DNA from: Eledone cirrhosa
Taxonomy: Eukaryota; Mollusca; Cephalopoda; Octopoda; Eledonidae
DNA length: 64,000 nucleotides
Assembly (NCBI GenBank): GCA_964016885.1
Contig: OZ024744.1
Location: forward strand, 28,565,108 to 28,629,107
Reading direction: 5' to 3'
The stretch's first letter is position 1. Every line of letters begins with the position of its first letter. This document shows positions 41,576-53,862 of this stretch, in pieces. The notes under the pieces are model-generated. The model saw only the letters and a program-made list of their open reading frames with translations, was not told the origin of the DNA and did not search any database. The translations under genes and the position numbers were made by a program.

Positions 41576-43565
41576 ATGGCTAATTCACCTCTGCACCAAG
41601 CAGCTGAAAGCCTTCCTCACAAATTAACACCTCACACCGACACCACCATTGTAAATGTTACTACATTTGCCAACACAAAAACAAATATAAGCAGTAGCAA
41701 TATTTTAAATTTGTCTCAGGCAGACATTCATTTCCCGCCATTACCAATGACTGCAGGTGTTAAAGCCTCCACCACCACCACCACCGCGGCACCCCCCCCC
41801 CCCCCACCACCGCGACAACAGAAACAAAAGAAGAAAAAATAAATTAACTCGTGATGTCGAAATGAAATCAAGCAAAATGGACTCTTCCCCACCAAAGACG
41901 ACTGACGTCACCACCACCACAACTGAAACTAAAATTAATATTAACGATAGCAACAACAACAACAATGACATTATAACCCCCCCCCCCTCAGTTTCGCCAG
42001 AGTAGCAAAACAATTCGAAGCATTTACCGTAACTCAGGAAGATTTAGAAAATGCCAAACAAATGGTAAAGAAAGATGGGTACAGGGTCAGCCTCACCCCC
42101 CCACCTAATAAAATGGAGCATCGGCGCCTATGCACCGTGTCTTATAGAACAATAAATGTAAAATCGCGCCGAGTGGAACGGGCATCCGAGTCCCAAATCC
42201 AAAAAGCTTTGGGACATGTGTGGGCAAGAAAAACCCACATCAGACGTGGGAAAAAGTAAGGAACCGTGGACGTGTTCTTTGAAACACCAGAGGAGGCTAG
42301 AGAACACTCCATGGCCTCATTAAAAAGAGACGACTTCACACTCGTCCCAAGCTATTGTGGCCAGAGACTCGTAAAGATCAGGGTGACCCACGTTCCACCG
42401 GCCATCGAAATTCCCTGGCTAATAGCGGCCGTCCTCGCCGGCATCGAAGCCAACACGAAAATAATAGCAATAGCAAAAGAAAAGCAGGAAAACTGGTCCG
42501 GATCTGGGACGGAGCTCCTGATCCAAGCGGACCAAAAAAGCATTGAGGAGATCCCAGAGGTAATAGACCTCACTGACGGCAGCCACCTCACGGTAATTGT
42601 CGAGGGCAGAAGACCTAGGTGTGTCGTTTGTGGTGAAGGAACCCACCTAAGGGCTTTCTGCCCTCAGGCTAAAAGGTTGAGGCCACCTCTCCTACCCACC
42701 CCAGTGACACAACCATCAACACCACCAGTAGCAGAGATGGCAGCAACAACTGTAGCAGCAACAACAGAAGCAACTATAACAGCAACAACCCCAGCAACAG
42801 TAGCAAAACCAACACCACCACCACCACCACCAGCAAAACCAACACCACCACCACCCAACGTTTCAGAACTAGCACCAGCGCCTACACCATCCACCACGCC
42901 ACAACCAAAACTAACGGCTGTGGAGGATTTTCCACTCCCCGGCCTATCACAACTGGAGACAGATTGTGACGACGAGGAGTGGGAAACGATATCCGGAAAA
43001 AAAAAAAAGAAACCAACAAAGAAAAAAATCTCTTCCTTCCCCCTCCAAAAACAAAATACAGAGGGAAACAAATAAATTAAGAAACAAAAAAGTTAGGACA
43101 GATATGCCACCATCCACACCAGCATCACCAACCCCATCAACCCAAACACCAACACCATCACCATCATTAACCCCAACACCACCATCACCTACACCACAAA
43201 AGTCACCAAAATGCGAAACAGAAACAAACCCACAACAAACGCAAACAAAACAAAACAACGAAAACGATACACACTACACAGCATTAAATTTGAACAACAA
43301 GCAATTATTACACTACATCCAACACAACACCAGCATCACAGAAAAAGACTACACAACATCCCCAAAATTCACACCACCTCCACACATACAAATCACTCGC
43401 ATCACACAGAAAACGTACATGACACTAAAACAAAAATTCCCCAAAGACATCGGAGACTTCCGACAAGCACTCTCCAGGAGGATTTATAAGGACATCCTTC
43501 CTGAGGAGGCCACAAGCAGTGAAAAGGATGGAAAAACCGTCCTTCCCCTACGAGAAGTAAGGTAA
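41576..43565 (+). pseudogene. A4 ORF1: CCHC gag-like protein, frameshifted
   Basis: ATG at 41576 (MANSPLHQAAESLPHKLTPH). The N-terminus is Thr/Pro/Asn-rich with a run of C bases (41795-41806) and another at 41979-41987 where frames change. Conserved blocks: LCTVSYRTINVKSRRVERAS (42131), LVPSYCGQRLVKIRVTHVPP (from 42341), PWLIAAVLAGIEANTK, and CVVCGEGTHLRAFC (C-x2-C-x4-H-x4-C, about 42619-42660). After a Pro/Thr linker the frame moves by +1 at a 12-A run (about 42997-43008), and the second frame (42966-43565) supplies TYMTLKQKFPKDIGDFRQAL and ends REVR-stop. An in-frame stop also sits at 42257-42259. Confidence 0.85.
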
Positions 43566-43600
43566 GTGGTCTTTCCCATCTTTTCCACTCCTTTTCAACA

Positions 43601-46600
43601 TGACCTCACTCAGAATAGGCAGCATAAATGCGCGTGGCTTGGGGTCGTCATGGAAGCAGGGCCACCTGCTCAACGACCTCAGGTGACTAAACATAGATGT
43701 AGTGGCCATCAGCGAGACCAGAATCTCCGAAGCACAGGCTTTCGCACCGATCTTCGGCGGCTACGGTGTGTACGCATCTCCCAGCCGTCCGGGATCGGGG
43801 GAGGAGTTGCTGTGCTTTTTCGGAGACGTTTGGATCTTGCCATACGGGCCATCTTCCTGGACCCAGAAGGTAAGTTGGTGGTGCTGTACGTGACCAGCGG
43901 AGACGGGCAAGCTTTCAGGTTAGTGGCCGTCTATGCCCCGACAGGAGCAGGGCGGCCTGATTTCTTCCGGCGTCTGGAGACCTTTCTTGGAACGTCCCGC
44001 TCTTTAGTGTTAGTGGGCGACTGGAACGGGATCTTAGATGCACGCTGGGATTGTGTGGGATTAGTGGATAGGGAAGGAGGGCGCAAGAGTCTCACCAACC
44101 TGCTCAGACGTTTTGAACTGTCTGACAGGTACCGAATGGATTTCCCGAATGTACCAATGTGGACTTGGACAAATCGCATAAGGTCATCCAAATCATATCT
44201 AGATAGAGTATTTTGTAGGGAAATAGATAGGTCTAGCATAGGCTGTCCACAATTCAAGATAGTCAGCTACACGGACCACAAATTCGTGATCTGTGTGCTT
44301 GACTTAGATAGGCTTCATAGACAAGGACCCGGCTACTGGAAGCTAAACGCGTCCTTACCAGCGCGCAAGGCCTACAGAGACCGGATTAGCGAACTAGTTA
44401 AGCGGGCGTTGACGGGGGCCATCGTCAACAACAAGTGGTGGTTTGCTCTGAAAAGAGCAATTAGAATAGAGTCCATTAGGTTTAGTAAGACTTTAGCAAT
44501 ATAGAAAAATAGAGCAGAGGGAGAATTAGTTAGAAAATTAGATGAGGCGCTTAGCAAAGGCATCGCGACCGACGTACTTGCGGCGAAATTGGCCCTTGAC
44601 CAATTCTTCAATGCAAAGCACGAAGGCTGCGTTGTCAGAGCTAGGGTGCGTGCTCTCAAACACGAGGGGACGAAAGCCGTTCAATGGGCCCGAGTGGCGG
44701 AGGCGCGTCGTTGCAACAAAGCCACGATCCGGTCTTTGGTGGACCACGACGGGCGCATGCTACTCGATCCCGGGCAAATGTGTGAAGCTTTTCAGCGACA
44801 CTTCGCTCAACTGTTCGGGGGCAGTGGCGGGCCGGATCGAGGGATGAACTTTAGTGTCTACCTCGACGGACTGCCGCGGCTTTCGGCCACTGAGGCGGAG
44901 TGTTGCGAAAAGCCGATAACAACCGCTGAAGTACGGGATGCAATGACTAGTTGCACAAGGGGTAAATCACCTGGTTTGGATGGTCTGCCCTATGAACTTT
45001 ACGTACAAATGCCAAACTTGTTCGGAGGCCTCTTGGCGGACGTCTACTGCAACTGGCAACAGAACGGGAGAATTCCCAGCTCTGTGAGCCGAGGAGCGGT
45101 GGCGCTGCTGAGAAAGGATCCGAACAAGGGGGATAACATAGATAATTTTAGGCCCATAACTCTGCTAAACACAGAGTTCAAGATTTTGGCCAAGGTGCTA
45201 GCAAAGAGGTTGGCGCTTGTCGTTGGTGGTCTGGTGGGAGAGGCACAGACATGCGCCATTCCCGACAGATCCATCCACGACAACCTCCACCTCATGCGAT
45301 ACATCGTAGAGAGGGTAGCTAGGGAACCTGGCACGGGTGGGTCTTTGATCAATTTAGATCAGTCGAAAGCCTTCGATGGGTCGACCATCGTTACCTAGCG
45401 GCAGTCCTGAGGGCGGCTGGCTTTGGGCCCGTCTTCAGAGGCTGGATCGCTGCCATGCACAGCGACATCTGCTCTGTAGTGAGAGTGAACGGTCACCTTT
45501 CGGAACCGTTCAACATCATGCGCTCGGTCCACCAAGGATGTCCCCTCTCGTCCCTATTGTACGTATTGACTCTCGAGCCATTACTGCACAAACTGGAGAC
45601 GTTGAGGGGCGTCCCGCGCGAACTAGGATGCGGAAGATCCGTGTCAGCATATGCCGACGATGTCACCGTAGTGGTGTCGAACGCCAAACACATCAAGGCG
45701 ATCGGCACTACACTAAGAGAATACGAAGCGGTGACAGGAGCAATGATCAACCAGGAAAAGTCAGTGGGCCTGCAGCTCGGCACCTGGAGAGGCAGGTCCA
45801 TGCCGTCCAACAGCGTCGTCGGGCGCTGGACGGACGGACCGGTTAAATTACTAGGGGTCTGGTTCGGTCCAGACCTCCAGACGGACAAAAACTGGGACGA
45901 GGTGACGAGCAGGGTGGCTTCCCTCACCCAGAAATGTGCCGAGAGGAAGCTATCCCTGAAAGGTCGAGCGGAGGTGGCGAATGCGTACATCGCATCCGTC
46001 ATCTACTACCGCCTGACCGTCGTACCTTGTCCTCAGCCCCGCCTGACTGCGCTGGAGCGTTTGCTCTTTCGCTTTTTGTGGAAGGGACGCGCTCCGATGG
46101 TCAGGAGGTCCATCTGCTGTCAAGACCCACTACGTGGAGGGCTGGGCATGCCGTGGCTGATGATGCGCAGACACGCGCTCAGGCTACGACATCTCCACCT
46201 CTTCCTCGACGGTGATCAGGTGTGGTCGCCGTTTGCGAGACACGTATTTCCCCAGCTCGTTTCCTTGACGGAGCTGCAGTCCTGGGTCAAGCGAAGACCG
46301 AGAGGGAGCGCTTGGAGACTGGAATGTGTTCAGGCGCTCACAGCCCTCGACCAATCGGGCAATGTGATCGGTGGAAACTCCACCTTGGCGTTCTATAGGG
46401 GATTAGTGGAGGGGAAGAGCGACGACATACTTGGAGAAACTCTAGGCGTCGACGAAAATCAACTAGCGAATCTCTTCGGAAGGACTTTCGGGCCGGGGCC
46501 TATGGACAACTTCCAGAAATCCCTGGCCTGGCAGTGCTACCGAGGAGCTTTGCCAGTTCGGGATAAACTCTACAGGCATGGAGGTGTCGTCAGCCGGGCA

Positions 46601-47017
46601 TGTCCGAGATGCGCGCAGGGCGACGAAACTGTCCTGCACGCACTCGTCCAGTGTCCGAGCATTGCTGACTTGTGGGTTTATGTCGAACACCTGCTGTCAC
46701 GTGTAGGACGGATCCAGCTATCAGCTGAGTCCATCGTGAGGATTGCCCCAACCCCTTCCTTTAGCCGGGAGGGGCAGGCAGTTTTTATCTGTCTGGTGGC
46801 CATGGCGAAAGAGATAGTATGGTGGACACGTTTGAAAGGGCTGAAGACGAGCACTTACCTCTTCGGTGATGCTCTGATTAACTTTTTCAAATTTCATTTG
46901 AAAAGGAAAATCAGGGTAGAGAGGGAAGTGCTCTCTTCCCAGCATTTTGTTGAAAGATGGGTGAGAGAAGCAAGTATGGCCCGAATGAATGGGCCTTCTC
47001 TGAGTATGTGTCTGTAA
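43601..47017 (+). pseudogene. A4 ORF2: APE endonuclease-reverse transcriptase, broken
   Basis: ATG at 43601 (MTSLRIGSINARG). Lesions: TGA near 43684 (a Ser codon in A5), a 1-nt deletion at the GSGGGV codons (about 43798), TAG at about 44502 (Glu in A5), and a frameshift near 45377 in AFDRVDH. Long intact stretches remain, including the endonuclease end (SYLDRVF, YTDHK), SPGLDGLPYELYVQM, FRPITLLNTEFKILAK, AYADDVTVVV (about 45648), LLFRFLWKGRAPMVRRS and CPRCAQGDETVLHALVQC (about 46600). The last 520 codons (45455-47017) are open. Confidence 0.92.
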
Positions 47018-47260
47018 ATTAAAGGTGGAAAACTGGGAGAGGGCACTTGCCCTGGTGGTCAGGGCCACTGTGGTCTTTTAATGGGCTTTCTCCACAAATG
47101 TCCCTCGGAAGTCTCCCCCCTATTGGGGAATTTTTCTTTGTTATTTTATTTCAACCTCTGTTCTTTTTACACGCAGAAATGCCCATTTGTACCGTCCTGT
47201 ATTGTCCTGTACTGTCCTTAATGTCTACTTTATGTAAACCCTTGTTGTTAATAAAGAAAA

Positions 47261-47261
<1 letters not shown>

Positions 47262-47318
<57 letters not shown>
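47262..47318. repeat. (ATT)n between LINEs A4 and A5
   Basis: 19 ATT units, the only sequence between the 3' end of A4 and the 5' end of A5. Confidence 0.97.
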
Positions 47319-47526
47319 GGCGACCTACGTAGGAAATCGTATCATAGTGAGCTCCGCAAAGGTTTGTTATTTCCGTTTGTTAAAAATTGCCATTTATGGA
47401 AAATTTTATTGTTAACTGTTTATAAGCACACATACATTGTTTTCCGAAAAGGACACCCAAAAAGATTGGGGCCTTGTGCCCAAAATTTTAACTTTTATTA
47501 TTATCCAAAAATTTCTTTGAGAAAAA

Positions 47527-49483
47527 ATGGCTAATTCCCCTCTGCACGAAGCAGCTGAAAGCCTTCCTCACAAAATAACACCTCACACCGACACCACCAT
47601 TGTAAATGTTACTACGTTTGCCAACACAAATAAAATATAAGCAGTAGCAATAATTTAAATTTGTCTCAGGCAGACATTCATTTCCCGCCATTGCCAATGA
47701 CTGCAGGTGTTAAATCCTCCACCACCACCACCACCGCGACAACCACCACCCCCTCCACCACCGCGACAACAGAAACAAAAGAAGAAAAAAATTAATTAAC
47801 TCATGATGTCGAAATGAAATCAAGCAAAATGGACTCTTCCGCACCAAAGACGACTGACGTCACCACCACCACAACTGAAACTAAAATTAATATTAACACA
47901 AGTAACGATAGCAACAACAACAACAATGACATTATAACCCCCCCCCCCCGCCTCAATTTCGCCAGAGTAGCAAAACAATTTGAAGCATTCACGGTAACTC
48001 AAGACGATTAAGAAAATGCCAAACAAATGGTAAAGAAAAATGGGTACAGGGTCAGCCTCCCCCCCCACCTAATAAAATGGAGCATCGGCGCCTATGCACC
48101 GTGTCGTATAGAACAATAAATGTAAAATCGCGCCGAGTGGAACGGGCATCCGAGTCCTAAATCCAAAAAGCTTTGGGACATGTGTGGGCAAGAAAAATCC
48201 ACATCAGACGTGGGCAAAAGTATGGAACCGTGGATGTGTTCTTTGAAACACCAGAGGAGGCTAGAGAACACTCCATGGCCCCATTAAAAAGTGACGACTT
48301 CACACTCGTCCCAAGCTATTGTGGCCAGAGACCCGTAAAGATCAGGGTGACCCACGTTCCACCGGCCATCGAAATTCCCTGGCTAATAGCGGCTGTCCTC
48401 GCCGGCATCGAAGCCAACACGAAAATAATAGCAATAGCAAAAGAAAAGCAGGAAAACTGGTCCGGATCTGGGATGGAGCTCCTAATCCAAGCGGACCAAA
48501 AAAGCATTGAGGAGATCCCAGAGGTAATAGACCTCACTGACGGCAGCCACCTCACGGTAATTGTCGAGGGCAGAAGTCCTAGGTGTGTCGTTTGTGGTGA
48601 AGGAACCCACCTAAGGGCTTTCTGCCCTCAGGCTAAAAAGTTGAGGTCACCTCTCCTACCCACCCAGTGACACAACCATCAACACCACCAGTAGCAGAGA
48701 TGGCAGCAACAACTGTAGCAGCAACAACAGAAGCAACTATAACAGCAACAACCCCAGCAACAGTAGCAAAACCAACACCACCCAACGCTACAGAACTAGC
48801 ACCAGCGCCTACACCATCCACCACACCACAACCAAAACTAACGGCTGTGGAGGATTTTCCACTCCCCGGCCTATCACAACTGGAGACAGATTGTGACGAC
48901 GAGGAGTGGGAAACGATATCCGGAAAAAAAAAGAAACCAAAAAAGAAAAAATTCTCTTCCTTCCCCCTCCAAAAACAAAATACAGAGGGAAACAAATAAA
49001 TTAAGAAACAAAAAAGTTAGGACAGATATGCCACCATCCACACCAGCATCACCAATCCCATCAACCCAAACACCAACACCATCATTAACCCCAGCACCAC
49101 CATCACCTACAGCACAAAAGTCACCAAAATGCGAAACAGAAACAAACCCACAACAAACGCAAACAAAACAAAACAACCAAAACGATACACACTACACAGC
49201 ATTAAATTTGAACAACAAGCAATTATTACACTACATCCAACACAACACCAGCATCACAGAAAAAGACTACACAACAACCCCAAAATTCACACCACCTCCA
49301 CACATACAAATCACTCGCATCACACAGAAAACGTACATGACACTAAAACAAAAATTCCCCAAAGACATCGGAAACTTCCGACAAGCACTCTCCAGGAGGA
49401 TTTATAAGGACATCCTTCCTGAGGAGGCCACAAGCAGTGAAAAGGATGGAAAAACTGTCCTTCCCCTACGAGAAGTAAGGTAA
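47527..49483 (+). pseudogene. A5 ORF1: CCHC gag-like protein, frameshifted
   Basis: ATG at 47527 (MANSPLHEAAESLPHKITPH). Stops occur at about 47637, 48009 and 48159. A 165-codon frame from 48173 carries KYGTVDVFFETPEEAREHSM, LVPSYCGQRPVKIRVTHVPP and the knuckle CVVCGEGTHLRAFC (about 48583-48624). The Pro/Thr linker frame (48667-48999) passes a 9-A run (about 48924-48932) and continues with the same +1 offset as A4 into 48893-49483, ending REVR-stop at the GGTAAGTG site. Confidence 0.85.
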
Positions 49484-49517
49484 GTGGTCTTTCCCATCTT
49501 TTCCACTCCTTTTCAAC

Positions 49518-52500
49518 ATGACCTCACTCAGAATAGGCAGCATAAATGCGCGTGGCTTGGGGTCGTCATGGAAGCAGGGCCACCTGCTCAACGACCTCAG
49601 GTCACTAAACATAGATGTAGTGGCCATCAGCGAGACCAGAATCTCCGAAGCACAGGCTTTCGCACCGATCTTCGGCGGCTACGGTGTGTACGCATCTCCC
49701 AGCCGCCCGGGATCGGGGGAGGAGTTGCTGTGCTTTTTCGGAGACGTTTGGATCTTGCCATACGGGCCATCTTCCTGGACCCAGAAGGTAAGTTGGTGGT
49801 GCTGGACGTGATCAGCGGAGACGGGCAAGCTTTCAGGTTAGTGGCCGTCTATGCCCCGACAGGAGCAGGGCGGCCTGATTTCTTCCGGCGTCTGGAGACC
49901 TTTCTTGGAACGTCCCGCTCTTTAGTGTTAGTGGGCGACTGGAACGGGATCTTAGTTACACGCTGGGATTGTGTGGGATTAGTGGATAGGGAAGGAGGGC
50001 GCAAGAGTCTCACCAACCTGCTCAGACGTTTTGAACTGTCTGACAGGTACCGAATGGATTTCCCGAATGTACCAATGTGGACTTGGACAAATCGCATAAG
50101 GTCATCCAAATCATATCTAGATAGAGTATTTTGTAGGGAAATAGATAGGTCTAGCATAGGCTGTCCACAATTCAAGATAGTCAGCTACACGGACCACAAA
50201 TTCGTGATCTGTGTGCTTGACTTAGATAGGCTTCATAGACAAGGACCCGGCTACTGGAAGCTAAATGCGTCCTTACCAGCGCGCAAGGCCTACAGAGACC
50301 GGATTAGCGAACTAGTTAAGCGGGCGTTGACGGGGGCCATCGTCAACAACAAGTGGTGGTTTGCTCTGAAAAGAGCAATTAGAATAGAGTCCATTAGGTT
50401 TAGTAAGACTTTAGCAATAGAGAAAAATAGAGCAGAGGGAGAATTAGTTAGAAAATTAGATGAGGCGCTTAGCAAAGGCATCGCGACCGACGTACTTGCG
50501 GCGAAATTGGCCCTTGACCAATTCTTCAATGCAAAGCACGAAGGCTGCGTTGTCAGAGCTAGGGTGCGTGCTCTCAGACACGAGGCGACGAAAGCCGTTC
50601 AATGGGCCCGAGTGGCAGAGGCGCGTCGTGGCAACAAAGCCACGATCCGGTTTTGGTGGACCACGACGGGCGCATGCTACTCGATCCCGGGCAAATGTGT
50701 GAAGCTTTTCAGCGACACTTCGCTCAACTGTTCGGGGGCAGTGGCGGGCCGGATCGAGGGATGGACTTTAGTGTCTACCTCGACGGACTGCCGCGGCTTT
50801 CGGCCACTGAGGCGGAGTGTTGCGAAAAGCCGATAACAACCGCTGAAGTACGGGATGCAATGACTAGTTGCTCAAGGGGTAAATCACCTGGTTTGGATGG
50901 TCTGCCCTATGAACTTTACGTACAAATGCCAAACTTGTTCGGAGGCCTCTTGGCGGACGTCTACTGCAACTGGCAACAGAACGGGAGAATTCCCAGCTCT
51001 GTGAGCCGAGGAGCGGTGGCGCTGCTGAAGAAGGATCCGAACAAGGGGGATAACATAGATAATTTTAGGCCCATAACTCTGCTAAACACAGAGTTCAAGA
51101 TTTTGGCCAAGGTGCTAGCAAAGAAGTTGGCGCTTGTCGTTGGTGGTCTGGTGGGAGAGGCACAGACATGCGCCATTCCCGACAGATCCATCCACGACAA
51201 CCTCCACCTCATGCGATACATCGTAGAGAGGGTAGCTAGGGAATCTGGCACGGGTGGGTCTTTGATCAATTTAGATCAGTCGAAAGCCTTCGATAGGGTT
51301 GACCATCGTTACCTAGCGGCAGTCCTGAGGGCGGCTGGCTTTGGGCCTGTCTTCAGAGGCTGGATCGCTGCCATGCACAGCGACATCTGCTCTGTAGTGA
51401 GAGTGAACGGTCACCTTTCGGAACCGTTCAACATCATGCGCTCGGTCCACCAAGGATGTCCCCTCTCGTCCCTATTGTACGTATTGACTCTCGAGCCATT
51501 ACTGCACAAACTGGAGAGGTTGAGGGGGGTCCCGCGCGAACTAGGATGCGGAAGATCCGTGTCAGCATATGCCGACGATGTCACCGTAGTGGTGTCGAAC
51601 GCCAAACACATCGAGGCGATCGGCACTACACTAAGAGAATACGAAGCGGTGACAGGAGCAATGATCAACCAGGAAAAGTCAGTGGGCCTGCAGTTCGGCA
51701 CCTGGAGAGGCAGGTCCATGCCGTCCATCAGCGTCGTCGGGCGCTGGACGGACGGACCGGTTAAATTGCTAGGGGTCTGGTTCGGTCCAGACCTCCAGAC
51801 GGACAAAAACTGGGACGAGGTGACGAGCAGGGTGGCTTCTCTCACCCAGAAATAGGCCGAGAGGAAGCTATCCCTGAAAGGTCGAGCGGAGGTGGCGAGT
51901 GCGTACATCGCATCCGTCATCTACTACCGGCTGACCGTTGTACCTTGTCCTAAGCCCCGCCTGACTGCGCTGGAGCGTTTGCTCTTTCGCTTCTTGTGGA
52001 AAGGACGCGCTCCGATGGTCAGGCGGTCCATCTGCTGTCAACACCCGCTACGTGGAGGGCTGGGCATGCCGTAGCTGATGATGCGCAGACACTTGCTCAG
52101 GCTACGACATCTCCACCTCTTCCTCGACTGTGATCAGGTGTGGTCGCCGTTTGCTAGACACGTTTTTCCCCAGCTCATCTCCTTGACGGAGCTGCAGTCC
52201 TGGGTCAAGCGAAGACCGAGAGGGAGCGCTTGGAGACTGGAATGTCTTCAGGCGCTCACAGCCCTCGACCAATCGGGCAATGTGATCGGTGGAAACTCCA
52301 CCTTGGCGTTCTATAGGGGATTAGTGGAGGGGAAGAGCGACGACGTACTTGGAGAAACTCTAGGCGTCGACGAAAATCAACTAGCCAATCTCTTCGGAAG
52401 GACTTTCGGGCCGGGGCCTATGGACAACTTCCAGAAATCCCTGGCCTGGCAGTGCTACCGAGGAGCTCTGCCAGTTCGGGATAAACTCTACAGGCATGGA

Positions 52501-52935
52501 GGTGCCGTCAGCCGGGCATGTCCGAGATGCGCGCAGGGCGACGAAACCGTCCTGCACGCACTCGTCCAGTGTCCGAGCATTGCTGACTTGTGGGTTTATG
52601 TCGAACACCTGCTGTCACGTGTAGGACCTACCCAGCTATCAGCTGAGTCCATCGTGAGGATTGCCCCGCCCCCTTCCTTTAGCCTGGAAGGGCAGGCAGT
52701 TTTTATCTGTCTGGTGGCCATGGCGAAAGAGATAGTATGGTGGACACGTTTGAAAGGGCTGAAGACGAGCACTTACCTATTCGGTGATGCCCTGATTAAC
52801 TTTTTCAAATTTCATTTGAAAAGGAAAATCAGGGTAGAGAGGGAAGTTCTCTCTTCCCAGCATTTTGTTGAAAGATGGGTGAGAGAAGCAAGTATGGCCC
52901 GAATGAATGGGCCTTCTCTGAGTATGTGTCTGTAA
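49518..52935 (+). pseudogene. A5 ORF2: APE endonuclease-reverse transcriptase, broken
   Basis: ATG at 49518. The GSGGGV 1-nt deletion (about 49715) is identical to that in A4. A further frameshift near 50652 interrupts the TIRSLVDHDG codons, and two Trp codons became TAG (about 51853 and 52072). All domain blocks are otherwise readable: SETRI, VYAPTG, GDWNGIL (here followed by VTRW where others have LDARW), SYLDRVF, NFRPITLLNTEFKILAK, AFDRVDHRY, AYADDVTVVV (about 51565), CPRCAQGDETVLHALVQC (about 52518) and the basic tail ending SLSMCL-stop. Confidence 0.92.
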
Positions 52936-53178
52936 ATTAAAGGTGGAAAACTGGGAGAGGGCACTTGCCCTGGTGGTCAGGGCCACTGTGGTCTTTTAAT
53001 GGGCTTTCTCCACAAATGTCCCTCGGAAGTCTCCCCCCTATTGGGGAATTTTTCTTTGTTATTTTATTTCAACCTCTGTTCTTTTTACACCCAGAAATGC
53101 CCATTTGTACCGTCCTGTATTGTCCTGTACTGTCCTTAATGTCTACTTTATGTAAACCCTTGTGGTTAATATAGAAAA

Positions 53179-53180
<2 letters not shown>

Positions 53181-53218
<38 letters not shown>
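53181..53218. repeat. (ATT)n shared by LINE A5 and RLE LINE copy 2
   Basis: About 12-13 ATT units. The plus-strand A5 3' end and the minus-strand RLE LINE 3' end meet here tail to tail. Confidence 0.95.
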
Positions 53219-53219
<1 letters not shown>

Positions 53220-53292
53220 CTTGAATCTCAGTCATTGATGTTGGTTAACTGGAAAGTCCGTTGGATTGAATATCAAGCCACTACCTGCAGCC

Positions 53293-53862
53293 TCAGATAT
53301 TCAGGACGTATCGGTTGGTTCTTGCCGTTCCAAGCAAGCATGCCTTTTGAAGCGTTCCAAAAAGCGTGAAGGGGCCGATTTTCTTTAACCATCCCTGGAA
53401 ATCTTTGGAGATAGTCCCCAGTGCGCCTATGACAATCGGGATCACTTTGACTTCATGGCAGTTCCAAATCCTTTTCACCTCCCACTTTAGGTCCTGGTAT
53501 CGGTTAATTTTCTCCCTCTCCTTCTCTTGCACTCTCGTGTCGAACGGGCAGGCCACATCCACAATCAGGCACGATCTTTTTTCTTTGTCCACAACCACCA
53601 GGTCAGGTCTATTGTGTTCCAGTTTTTTGTCCGTCTGTATCCTAAAATCCCACAGCACCTTCACCTGACTGTTCTCCATCACCGCCTCTGGCTTATGCTC
53701 ATACCATTTCTCAGAATGTGGTAGATTGTTTACTTTGCACAGGTGCCAGTGGATCACCCTGCCCATCACATCGTGTCTCCAGCCCTTATAGTGGGTCTGG
53801 GCTAGGTGTTTACACTCGGACACAATGTGAGCCACAGTCTCCTCTCTCCACAGATCCTGCAC
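53293..53862 (-). CDS. RLE-type LINE ORF, C-terminal restriction-like endonuclease part
   Basis: This frame overlaps the previous one by about 60 bp with a -1 offset. It has no ATG start; the real entry is probably the continuation of the upstream ORF. It completes the finger (ETVAHIVSECKHLAQ, giving C-x2-C..H-x4-C) and carries the nuclease: NRPDLVVVDKEKRSCLIVDV (PD....D core at about residues 95-112), PFDTRVQEKEREKINRYQDL, then KVIPIVIGALGTISKDFQGW. It ends NRYVLNI-stop. In R2/R4-type LINEs this domain cuts the target DNA. Confidence 0.85.
   Translation of the reverse strand: MQDLWREETVAHIVSECKHLAQTHYKGWRHDVMGRVIHWHLCKVNNLPHSEKWYEHKPEAVMENSQVKVLWDFRIQTDKKLEHNRPDLVVVDKEKRSCLIVDVACPFDTRVQEKEREKINRYQDLKWEVKRIWNCHEVKVIPIVIGALGTISKDFQGWLKKIGPFTLFGTLQKACLLGTARTNRYVLNI

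Larger units (their letters stand above)
41369..47261 (+). mobile_element. A-family LINE copy A4, full length
   Basis: About 5.89 kb on the plus strand. The 5' UTR (41369-41575) differs from that of A2/A3 but is shared with A5. ORF1, ORF2 and a 3' UTR ending GTTAATAAAGAAAACA follow. Both ends touch (ATT)n. Confidence 0.9.
47319..53180 (+). mobile_element. A-family LINE copy A5, full length
   Basis: About 5.86 kb, starting at the same base as A4 (GGCGACCTACGTAGGAAATC) and ending at the same 3' point before (ATT)n. It shares with A4 several inactivating lesions. Confidence 0.9.

Noticed and set aside
41324..53218. Simple tandem duplication of a [RLE LINE + A LINE] unit
   Set aside because: The order is RLE-A-A-RLE with different truncation of the two RLE copies, which one duplication step does not give. 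Duplication of A4 to A5 alone remains possible and is listed under findings.
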